Assembly: GCA_036644995.1 (NCBI GenBank)
Contig: JAVXOZ010000001.1
Span: 87,069-151,068 of the forward strand
Source: Cryptoclostridium sp036644995
GTDB lineage: Bacteria; Bacillota; Dehalobacteriia; UBA7702
Direction: 5' to 3'
DNA: 64,000 bases
The position numbers and the translations under genes were made by a program. This document shows, one piece after another, positions 8,959 to 16,335 of this stretch (positions within the stretch are counted from its first letter, which is position 1; each line of letters begins with the position of its first letter). The notes beneath the pieces were generated by a model, which saw nothing but the letters and a program-made list of their open reading frames with translations, had not been told where the DNA came from and ran no database searches.

Positions 8959-10860
8959 TTATTTAGGTACACAAAGAGTAAAACGATGGTCATCTCCGGG
9001 TTTAATCGTTTTTTCTTCTTTAATTTTCTTTAATAGCAGGTCGCTAATGGGAATATTTGTTTTATCCCAAGATATAATAAATTCACGTGGTATGCTATCA
9101 TCCGCAACAGCAACGGTATATTCTTTTTTGGGATCTATACTGTTACCCTTATCATCAGTAATTGATTTTATGCGTTGACCGGGCTTGGCATTGGGAGCAA
9201 ACTCCATTTTCAACCCTGAAAAATAATAAAACCAACCTGTAATGTTATTATCAACAGGGATGGAATATTCCAATGTTTTTAATAAATTGGCACCGGTTAA
9301 AGTTACTTTCCACAGCTCACCTTTTTCCCCTGCCCGCAAATCCGGAAGTATACGATTAATATCCGTCTGGGTGATATCACCTTTATAGAGCCTTCCGCAT
9401 ATTCCTTTGCCATTATTTTTGCCATCTTTACCATTATCCAAAAATAAGGCAAAATCACTTTTTGCAGCTTCTCTCATAGTATCGGTAATAAAATTACCGG
9501 TTTCAATCATGGAAAAATCCGCTGCTGCTGTACCAACAACCTTGGGATCTTCAATTTTTGGGGGTTTTGAGTTTTCGGCATCCACCATTGTTATTACATC
9601 ATCAGCGGTGAGATTACCTGCCACCATTCCTGCCAAACCTCTACGCAAAGAATTTTGTGCATTTTTTAAAGTGGGAAAAATAGCACAGCGACCCTGTACT
9701 AAAGTAGGTCGCAAATCCGTAATTTCCGGGGCATCCGAAGGCTCAGTATTTTTCAAACTGGAATACATGGCACCGGTATCACCTGCCAAGGCATGTTGTC
9801 CCTCAGGGGTGCTGATATATTCCAGTAAATCCATTACTAAATCGTATTTATTTCTATTTTCAGTTTGCTCCAATTTTTTATTGGCACCAATGTAGCACAC
9901 CGGGTAAAGCCTTGCCCAATCGTTATCCACTCCGGGATTAAAAAAAGGCATTAGGGCAAATTCATCGGTACTGCCGGTTTTTTCTTCACCCATGCGGCAC
10001 ATCAAAACAGAATCCTCCACCATAGCACATTGCCGTGAAAAAATCATTTTCTCACGGTCTTGATAATGGAGATTTAAATCTTCTTTTTTTAAAATACCTT
10101 TATCTATTAAATCTTGAAAAGTATTTAATGCCGGGGTAAAATTATCGCCAAAGCTGCCAATTCCTTTATTATAATCCGCTATTTTTTTGGCATTTTCCGG
10201 TTTACTAAAACAGCTTTCATAGCCGTACCCCACAAATGCAGTATCTAAAACCTCAGCATTACCCAAACCAAGCTGCAAAGAACGCATACCTGTTTTTTCA
10301 ATGGTTTGGCAAAGAGCAATAAAGCCATTGTAATCTTTAGGCACTTCCCAGCCGTTTTCTTCAAATAAAGTTTTATTATACAAAATGCCACGGACTTGGG
10401 CAGGACCGGGCAAATAATATAAGCTTCCATCTTGGGAAATATCGTTAAGAGCCATGTTTGTATATTTACCGGACATGGGTAAAGAAGATAAATCCATAAG
10501 AGAGCCATCTAAATATTCTTCCCCAACATTCACAGGCCAAGTCATTACCATATCCGTTAAATCATGGTTTTTAAGCCGAGCTTCGTATTCATCTATACCC
10601 ATTTCTGATGAATAATTGCCAACTTGAATAATATCAATATCGGGAAATTTTATTTCTGCGGCTTTTTCAAAGGAATCCACGGCAAAAGCATTTTTCACCA
10701 ATACGGTAATGGGTATTTTATCTTTATGTATTTCTTTTTGGGTAAGAACATCGCCGCTATTAATTGCAGTAGTGGTATCCTGCCCTGCACAGGCTGTTAA
10801 TAAAAAGCACAAGAAAACAACCATTATCAATACATAATAACTGCGTCTTAATTTTCTCAT
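8959..10860 (-). CDS. Lipoprotein: extracellular solute-binding domain fused to a 5'-nucleotidase C-terminal domain
   Basis: A 633-residue exported lipoprotein. The signal peptide ends at LLTAC, giving lipidated Cys24. Residues ~45-450 resemble ABC-type family 1 (sugar or oligosaccharide) solute-binding proteins, e.g. LYYLPGPAQVRGILYNKTLFEENGW. From ~453 the sequence matches the 5'-nucleotidase C-terminal domain pattern: GNFITDTMREAA, GDITQTDINRILPD, LTGANLLKTLEYS and YTVAVADD. The N-terminal metallophosphatase domain of true 5'-nucleotidases is absent, so catalysis is unlikely and a nucleotide- or ligand-binding role is more plausible. Its ATG shares one base with the stop codon of the upstream EAL-domain gene (TAATG), so the two are translationally coupled. 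No permease genes are nearby, which suggests sensing rather than uptake. The fusion is the odd feature. Confidence 0.75.
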   Translation of the reverse strand: MRKLRRSYYVLIMVVFLCFLLTACAGQDTTTAINSGDVLTQKEIHKDKIPITVLVKNAFAVDSFEKAAEIKFPDIDIIQVGNYSSEMGIDEYEARLKNHDLTDMVMTWPVNVGEEYLDGSLMDLSSLPMSGKYTNMALNDISQDGSLYYLPGPAQVRGILYNKTLFEENGWEVPKDYNGFIALCQTIEKTGMRSLQLGLGNAEVLDTAFVGYGYESCFSKPENAKKIADYNKGIGSFGDNFTPALNTFQDLIDKGILKKEDLNLHYQDREKMIFSRQCAMVEDSVLMCRMGEEKTGSTDEFALMPFFNPGVDNDWARLYPVCYIGANKKLEQTENRNKYDLVMDLLEYISTPEGQHALAGDTGAMYSSLKNTEPSDAPEITDLRPTLVQGRCAIFPTLKNAQNSLRRGLAGMVAGNLTADDVITMVDAENSKPPKIEDPKVVGTAAADFSMIETGNFITDTMREAAKSDFALFLDNGKDGKNNGKGICGRLYKGDITQTDINRILPDLRAGEKGELWKVTLTGANLLKTLEYSIPVDNNITGWFYYFSGLKMEFAPNAKPGQRIKSITDDKGNSIDPKKEYTVAVADDSIPREFIISWDKTNIPISDLLLKKIKEEKTIKPGDDHRFTLCVPK

Positions 10861-13157
10861 TATTCAGATTCCCCCACATCTTCAATTATATGATTATAAG
10901 CTAATTTTTCAAATTCACCAATGGGCATTGGTTTAGCAAAATAATAGCCTTGAATATAATCACAACCAAGTTTTTTCAACATATTAACCTGAGCCAGTTC
11001 CTCAACCCCTTCTGCTACGGTTTGCATAGAAAGTGCTTTGGACATGGAAATAACACTACCAACAATAGATTCTGTACGCAGTAAGTTTTTTTCTTCTGTG
11101 TGAAAAAATACTTTATCCAATTTTAGGGTATCAACAGGAATATTTTGGATAAGGTTTAAAGATGAATAGCCACTGCCAAAATCATCCATAGAGCAGCCAA
11201 AGCCCATACTATGAATTTTTTTGATGGTTTCCGTAAGATAGCTAACATCTTCAAATACTGCTGTTTCTGTAATTTCAAATTCTATATATTTAGGTGGTAT
11301 ATTATATTTAGTTTGCAAATCACAGTATCTATCCAAAAAATCAGGATTTTTAAGGTGTAAACGTGAACAATTAACTGATATTTTAATAGGTTCAATGCCT
11401 GCATTAATCCACTTGCTAATGGTTTTACACACAAGCTCAAAAACCCATAAATCCAAGGTGATAATAAAACCATTTTTTTCAAACATAGGGATAAATTCAT
11501 CGGGGTAAATCATCCCATCCAAAGCACTTTCCCAACGCACAAGGGCTTCGGCACCACCAATTTTTTCGCTTTGGGTAAAGAATTTAGGTTGCAAATACAC
11601 TTGAAATTCTTTATTTTCCAAGGCGTTTTCCATCATATCTTCTAAATATTTTTCCCTTAAAAGATGGCGACGTAAATCCTCGTTATATATAGCGTAACGC
11701 AATTTTCCCCTAAGTTCTTTGGTGGTTTCAGTTAAAGCCAGCTTTGCTCTATCCACAATATAGGGCATACCCATTGCATTATTATCAATAACATACACAC
11801 CAAATTCCATAATCAAAGGCAACCAAGCAAAGCCTCGGAGTTTAATATCATCAGCACAAGATTTATACCACTGCTCTAAACGTGGTGCCAAAAGTTTTTC
11901 ATTTTTGTATTCAATTAAAACACAGAAATTATCCGCATATAAACGCCCCATGCACTCGTTGGCATTTAAACTTGCACCTATACCATTTTCTATTCCCTGT
12001 AAAACATTATCACAGGCATCTCTGCCAAATTCTTCATTTAAAACTTTAAATTTTTCAATATTTATATACACCAGCGCATACTGAATATCCGTGGATTTTT
12101 TCAAGGTTTCATGGGCAATCTCATAAAACCGCTGAATGGTATAGCCGCCGGTAACAATATCCACATACGCAATATTTTCCAATTTACGCTTATTGCGGTA
12201 AAAGGAGATTATTAAAAATACTATCAACAGTGAAAAAGCCAAAGTAATAAAACCGCATAATATTAAAGTTACTTGTAAAAGTAATTCAGATTTGGCATTT
12301 ACCACAGAAACAGGTACAAAGGTTAAAAGGGACCATTCTTCCATATCTAAGGGGGTATATGTCATATATTCATGGGTATCATCAAGAACATATTCTATTT
12401 GCCCACTTTTGCCATTGGCTATATCAACCTGGACATCCGCCATGGTTTTATTATCCTTAATTTGAGAATTTTTAAGAGAATTTAAAACGTTATATCCTGT
12501 TTGTGAAGCGTTTTTGGAACTGGAACGAATAACAACAGTGCCATCCGCACGTACTATATGGGCATATCCTCTGCCTTCAAAAGCGGTCATCGCTAAAATT
12601 TTATCAAATGAACTTAGGTCATAACTTGCTGCCAATGCCAATATTTTATTGCCTTCAATTACTACGCCATTAAGGGGAATGGCAAATACAATGCAATCTT
12701 TACCATCTATAACTTGGGAAGATGACATAGAAGGTTTTCTATCCACAATAGCATTCTGTAAATATTCATCGTTATTTAAAGATACGGTTTTACCTTCATA
12801 ATCAAAAGCCACACCCTTTTCATCTATTAGCATAACTTTTTGATAATTCCAATATTTTTGTTGTTCAAGAACCACAGTTTCTAATTGACTAAAAGAAACA
12901 ACATTGCTACTTTGCAAAACAGTACCAATGGTACCCAATACCGAAAAATTATCAATAATATTTTTATTGACATTTGTGCTCATTTGGGTGGATATTTCCT
13001 GCATATAACCGCTGTTTTCCTCTTTTAAGGTATTTTGAAGTTTGTTATAATATTGCATACATAAAATACTCATAACTAAACATATCAACACAAAAGCAAT
13101 AACTGCCGTGCGATATGTTGATTTATATTCCGAGCGTATTTTACTCAGTTTAATCAT
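10860..13157 (-). CDS. Membrane sensor protein with degenerate GGDEF and intact EAL domain (c-di-GMP phosphodiesterase)
   Basis: 765 residues; start ATG 13157 behind TTGGAGG. Transmembrane helices at ~17-37 and ~290-318 enclose an extracellular Cache-like sensor region. The GGDEF domain (~335-485) has GRLYADNF where the catalytic motif should be, so it is not expected to make c-di-GMP. The EAL domain (~515-760) keeps the key motifs: GGAEALVRW, ISVNCSRLHL, EFEITET, DDFGSGYSSLN, KLDKVF, TVAEGVEE and QGYYFAKPMP. It should therefore hydrolyse c-di-GMP to pGpG. The downstream gene overlaps by one base and encodes a solute-binding lipoprotein, the likely ligand-presenting partner of the extracellular domain (inference). 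Confidence 0.87.
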   Translation of the reverse strand: MIKLSKIRSEYKSTYRTAVIAFVLICLVMSILCMQYYNKLQNTLKEENSGYMQEISTQMSTNVNKNIIDNFSVLGTIGTVLQSSNVVSFSQLETVVLEQQKYWNYQKVMLIDEKGVAFDYEGKTVSLNNDEYLQNAIVDRKPSMSSSQVIDGKDCIVFAIPLNGVVIEGNKILALAASYDLSSFDKILAMTAFEGRGYAHIVRADGTVVIRSSSKNASQTGYNVLNSLKNSQIKDNKTMADVQVDIANGKSGQIEYVLDDTHEYMTYTPLDMEEWSLLTFVPVSVVNAKSELLLQVTLILCGFITLAFSLLIVFLIISFYRNKRKLENIAYVDIVTGGYTIQRFYEIAHETLKKSTDIQYALVYINIEKFKVLNEEFGRDACDNVLQGIENGIGASLNANECMGRLYADNFCVLIEYKNEKLLAPRLEQWYKSCADDIKLRGFAWLPLIMEFGVYVIDNNAMGMPYIVDRAKLALTETTKELRGKLRYAIYNEDLRRHLLREKYLEDMMENALENKEFQVYLQPKFFTQSEKIGGAEALVRWESALDGMIYPDEFIPMFEKNGFIITLDLWVFELVCKTISKWINAGIEPIKISVNCSRLHLKNPDFLDRYCDLQTKYNIPPKYIEFEITETAVFEDVSYLTETIKKIHSMGFGCSMDDFGSGYSSLNLIQNIPVDTLKLDKVFFHTEEKNLLRTESIVGSVISMSKALSMQTVAEGVEELAQVNMLKKLGCDYIQGYYFAKPMPIGEFEKLAYNHIIEDVGESE

Positions 13158-13315
13158 AAAGCCTCCAATTCCTTAAGCATAATTTATACAAAAAAACAAT
13201 CATCATCTTTTTTTTGATAAAATATGACACATATTTATTTTAGCATATAAGTATCAAAATATCTATCTTTAATTTGAAAATTATTAATTTTACTACTTAT
13301 TATAAAACTTAAAGT

Positions 13316-13499
13316 AGCATTTTTACAAAAGTGAAAATTTCAGATTGTCAGGCTGTTAAGAAAGCCTTAGATTCGGCAAAACTCCCTGAGCAGCGGCTGT
13401 GCAGTGTGCTTAGATGTACATAAGCAGTTGGTGGGAAGGAATTTTGCCAAATATCAGACTTTATCAACAGCCTAAGCATTTTTACAAAAGTGAAAATTT
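13316..13499. mobile_element. Hairpin element copy A with 25-bp flanking direct repeats
   Basis: The element occupies 13341-13474. It is flanked by identical 25-bp repeats beginning AGCATTTTTACAAAAG at 13316-13340 and 13475-13499. It starts CAGATTGTC and ends CAACAGCCTA. Compared with the other copies it lacks about 28 bp near the left end. Internal arms GGCTGTT/AACAGCC and GGCAAAA/TTTTGCC make one long imperfect hairpin. The repeated target is the left arm and loop of an inverted repeat (AGCATTT ... AAATGCT followed by T's). The element lies between the EAL gene and the spoIIID promoter. There is no coding capacity. Confidence 0.85.
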
Positions 13500-13537
13500 A
13501 GTTAAATGCTTTTTTATCCAATCAATTCATCTTCATA

Positions 13538-13566
13538 GCATAAAAATTTCATCTGCTCCATAGAAT
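13538..13566 (+). promoter_or_regulatory. Sigma-E-type promoter for spoIIID
   Basis: GCATAAA at 13538-13544 and CATAGAAT at 13559-13566, spaced 14 bp, resemble the mother-cell sigma-E consensus (roughly KMATATT and CATACAAT). spoIIID is a known sigma-E regulon member in Bacillus, and sigE is encoded in this window. No alternative vegetative promoter is evident here. Confidence 0.6.
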
Positions 13567-13596
13567 TAGTAAGAGAAGTTATCTGGGGGGCTATTT

Positions 13597-13857
13597 ATGC
13601 AGGACTATATTGAGAGGAGAGTTCTTGAGGTTAGCGATTACATCATCACATTTTCTGCCACCGTAAGACAAACTGCCTCGGTTTTTGGTGTTTCCAAAAG
13701 CACAATACATAAAGACGTAACCGAAAGGCTACCGGAAATAAATAGAAACACAGCCCAAAAAGTAAGGCATATACTGGAGGTAAACAAAGCTGAACGCCAT
13801 TTGCGAGGCGGAGAAGCTACCCGTAAAAAATATATGGACGAACAGAGTAAGCCCTAA
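13597..13857 (+). CDS. spoIIID: Stage III sporulation protein D, mother-cell transcription regulator
   Basis: 86 residues, close to the usual size of SpoIIID. The protein begins MQDYIERRVLEVSDYII and contains the helix-turn-helix TVRQTASVFGVSKSTIHKDVTERL, followed by a basic C-terminal tail (KAERHLRGG..TRKKY) that contacts DNA in this family. It is a sequence-specific DNA-binding regulator of mother-cell genes after sigma-E activation. A G-rich Shine-Dalgarno site (GGGGGG) precedes ATG 13597. It is a single-gene unit: sigma-E-like promoter upstream and a terminator at 13888-13929 downstream. Confidence 0.93.
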   Translation: MQDYIERRVLEVSDYIITFSATVRQTASVFGVSKSTIHKDVTERLPEINRNTAQKVRHILEVNKAERHLRGGEATRKKYMDEQSKP

Positions 13858-13887
13858 ATCAATTTGCCATAAAGTAAAATTTAAGCT

Positions 13888-13929
13888 AATAAAGGGTAGT
13901 ATTTTTAAACCTTGCCCTTTATTTTTTTA
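13888..13929 (+). terminator. Terminator of spoIIID
   Basis: AATAAAGGG (13888-13896) pairs with CCCTTTATT (13915-13923), followed by a T-run. Confidence 0.75.
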
Positions 13930-14559
13930 TTGACACCCGGGGATATTCAGTGTATTATATGACCTATAAAAAATATTACTGTTTTTAGTTTTAGCTTTAA
14001 GATATAGTTTTAACTATAATTATCAAAAATTTTTGCTGATTTACCATTATTTTGCCATGATAATTTTAGTTTTTATTCAACATATTTACTTTGATAACTA
14101 TGATAACTTTTATTATTATAGGGATAACTTTTGTTATCCCTATTTTAGTGCAATTATACCATTTTTCATGAAATACAATAACAAAAGTTATTATTGCGTG
14201 GTTTTTCTATTTTGTTTTTAAAGTAAAAATTTTTTTATATTAAAAAAAACCAACTATTGCTCCATAGCAGTTAAACGCCGTTATTAAAAGCTATTTTTTT
14301 AGATAAAATATAATTACTTCAAAAATTTTGTCTTTTTGGCTAACCTTTTGCACTACTTTATGGTATAATAGTTAAAGGTTGTACTTGCAGTATTATATTG
14401 TCTTATTTAGAAAGCAAATAAAAAATATTATTGTATGGATTAAAATAATTAGTGGCAACTTGATTATTTTTAATTTCAAAAGGATTTACTCTTACCAGAA
14501 AGGCAAATCTTTACAATATTCTACTTTCTAAAAAAATAAAAAAAAAGGAGATATTTACC
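13930..14559. other. Gene-free stretch upstream of the third mttB homologue
   Basis: An extremely AT-rich intergenic region. It contains a perfect 9-bp palindromic hairpin at 14120-14141 (AGGGATAAC-TTTT-GTTATCCCT) and a second small one at 14178-14193 (AATAAC-AAAA-GTTATT). Both carry the ATAACAAAAGTTAT type core, so they may be operator sites. A promoter at 14364 is listed separately. The roughly 190-nt leader before ATG 14560 shows no riboswitch class I can recognise. A 62-codon ORF at 14033-14221 is judged spurious. Confidence 0.6.
14361..14369 (+). promoter_or_regulatory. Extended -10 promoter for the third mttB homologue
   Basis: TATAAT at 14364-14369 is preceded by TGG, giving the extended -10 TGnTATAAT. 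No good -35 is seen at 17 bp. Transcription would start near 14376, leaving a leader of about 185 nt. Confidence 0.55.
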
Positions 14560-15993
14560 ATGGAACTAAATTATGTATCAGAAAAAGAAATCGTAAAAAT
14601 GCATGAAGCCAGTGTAGAAATGTTAGAAAAAACAGGCATTAAATGCACCTCGGCAAAATTTCTCAAAGTTTCAGAAGATGTTGGTTTAAGCGTAACTTAC
14701 GAAAACGACGAAAAAACTCATGGCAGAATCCGTTTTACCAAAGCCCAAGTAGACAAAGCTCTGGAAACAGCTCCCAAAAAATTCTCAATTTATGGACTGG
14801 ATGATAAATACGAAATCAAATGGGGTGAAAGAAAAGCCTACAACCACACTTGTGTAGGAACACCCTTTATCGCCGATATAGAAACCGGTAAAAGAAGAAA
14901 TACATCTATCACAGATTTGGAAGACTATATCCGCATTGCAGATGCCCTTCCCGATACTGATATTATTTCTTGTTTAACTGCTCAAGGTATTCCCGAAAAA
15001 GCAGCAGGTGCAGTACAAACCGCTGCTCAAGTAAAAAATACCACCAAACCCTTACGTATTTGCATCCATACCGCAGATGAAACCAACGACATCGTTGATG
15101 TTTTGGCAGCCGCAGTTGGCAGCAAAGAAGAACTTTTGAAAAAGCCCATCGCTTATTTGGAAGTATCCCCCATCAGCCCCATGGACTATGCCGCTGACCC
15201 CGCAGAATCCATTTTAGCTTGCGTGGAATCCGGATTGCCATTAGGCATTATCCCCTGCCCCATGATGGGCGCAACAGGTCCTATGACCTTAATAGGCTCT
15301 GTGGTAATGCACAATGCCGAAATACTTGCAGGTGTTGTGGTTGCTCAATTAATGAAACCCGGCTGCCCTGTAATCATGAGCCCCCGTGTAACCTTTATGG
15401 ATATGAAAACAGCTATGGGTCTTTGGGCTGCTCCTGAAATGGGACTTGCCGCAGCAGCATCGGCTCAATTAGTTCGCTATTACAATATGCCCAGCACCGT
15501 TACAGGCTTCTCCTGTGCATCTAAAGTTACCGATGCCCAAGCAGCCTTTGAATCACTTTACAACACCTTAATCCCCGCTATGGTTGGGGTTGACGTTGTT
15601 GGTGCTTCAGGTTCTTTGGATAACGTATTGGTTGCTTCCTTTGAAAAATTAGTTTTAGACAATGAAATTGCTTCATTGGTAAAAAGAGCCATCAAAGGCG
15701 AAATCGTTAATGATGACACCTGTGCAGTAACTCCTGTTGCTGATGTTGTGGACAGCGGCGAAGGCAACTTCCTGGGCCATGAACACACATTAACACATCT
15801 CCGCAGTGAATTGTGGACTCCTTTTATGTCTGACAGAGATATCTACGAAAATTGGTCCGAAGAAAGATTGGACTTTACCCAAAGAGCAAACAGATATACC
15901 AGAGAAGTATTGGCTAATCACCATCCTGCTCCTTTAAGTGCAGAAAAAATTGCCGCTGTTGATGCAGTGGTACAAGCTGTAATTGACAGATAA
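14560..15993 (+). CDS. MttB-superfamily (COG5598) methyltransferase without pyrrolysine
   Basis: 477 residues in one uninterrupted frame; AAGGAG precedes ATG 14560. It aligns along its length with the two UAG-containing MttB proteins: NAEILAGVVVAQL, GCPVIMSPR, APEMGLAAAASAQLVRYYNMPS. At the pyrrolysine position it has TGFSCASK instead of GT-Pyl-SDSK, so a serine aligns with Pyl. Characterised members lacking pyrrolysine demethylate quaternary amines such as glycine betaine, proline betaine, carnitine or gamma-butyrobetaine onto corrinoid proteins. Which substrate applies here cannot be read off. No corrinoid protein or transporter gene lies beside it. The gene is monocistronic, with its own promoter and terminator. 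Confidence 0.88.
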   Translation: MELNYVSEKEIVKMHEASVEMLEKTGIKCTSAKFLKVSEDVGLSVTYENDEKTHGRIRFTKAQVDKALETAPKKFSIYGLDDKYEIKWGERKAYNHTCVGTPFIADIETGKRRNTSITDLEDYIRIADALPDTDIISCLTAQGIPEKAAGAVQTAAQVKNTTKPLRICIHTADETNDIVDVLAAAVGSKEELLKKPIAYLEVSPISPMDYAADPAESILACVESGLPLGIIPCPMMGATGPMTLIGSVVMHNAEILAGVVVAQLMKPGCPVIMSPRVTFMDMKTAMGLWAAPEMGLAAAASAQLVRYYNMPSTVTGFSCASKVTDAQAAFESLYNTLIPAMVGVDVVGASGSLDNVLVASFEKLVLDNEIASLVKRAIKGEIVNDDTCAVTPVADVVDSGEGNFLGHEHTLTHLRSELWTPFMSDRDIYENWSEERLDFTQRANRYTREVLANHHPAPLSAEKIAAVDAVVQAVIDR

Positions 15994-16045
15994 TAAGCAA
16001 TTACAAAGACTATGGATTTAATTTAGCTACAAAATAAAAGGCATA

Positions 16046-16158
16046 GGATTAAAGGCTTATAATGGGTAAACCCACCAAGCTGCAAACTTTCGGTGTACTC
16101 AAATGCACATAAAAGTTAGGAGCTTGGCTGGGTTTCATTATTAGACTATCCACAGCCT
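16046..16158. repeat. Palindromic element, diverged relative of the hairpin family, abutting a terminator
   Basis: Imperfect long hairpin: AAACCCA-CCAAGCT near 16074-16090 pairs with AGCTTGGCTGGGTTT near 16120-16136, and AACTTT/AAAGTT lie inside. The core TGTACTCAAATGCACATAA resembles TGTACATAGATGTACATAA of copies B and C. It ends CACAGCCT directly before the terminator stem AAGCCGTG, just as copies A-C end CAACAGCCT before AAGC or AGC. Left boundary uncertain. Confidence 0.5.
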
Positions 16159-16197
16159 AAGCCGTGTTTCCTTAATTTAAGGCAACACGGCTTTTTT
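16159..16197 (+). terminator. Terminator of the third mttB homologue
   Basis: AAGCCGTGTT and AACACGGCTT arms with inner CCTTAA/TTAAGG, followed by a T-run at 16192-16197. Confidence 0.85.
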
Positions 16198-16253
16198 AAT
16201 TAGCAACACTTAAAAATTTATTATTGCTGAATAGCCAAAAAAATCACACAGAT

Positions 16254-16296
16254 AAAAAAATTGAGCGAATTATCAAAAAACAGATAATTCGCTCAA
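16254..16296 (-). terminator. Terminator of ppdK
   Basis: Perfect 14-bp stem TTGAGCGAATTATC (16261-16274) / GATAATTCGCTCAA (16283-16296). On the minus strand it is followed by a run of T (16254-16260 read as A on plus). Confidence 0.88.
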
Positions 16297-16335
16297 ATTT
16301 TAGGCGCAGTACATCGTTATACAACGCTAATATTA

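Noticed and set aside
14033..14221. 62-codon ORF upstream of the third mttB homologue
   Set aside because: Very AT-rich, aromatic- and Ile-rich translation, no ribosome site, and it spans palindromic intergenic DNA.
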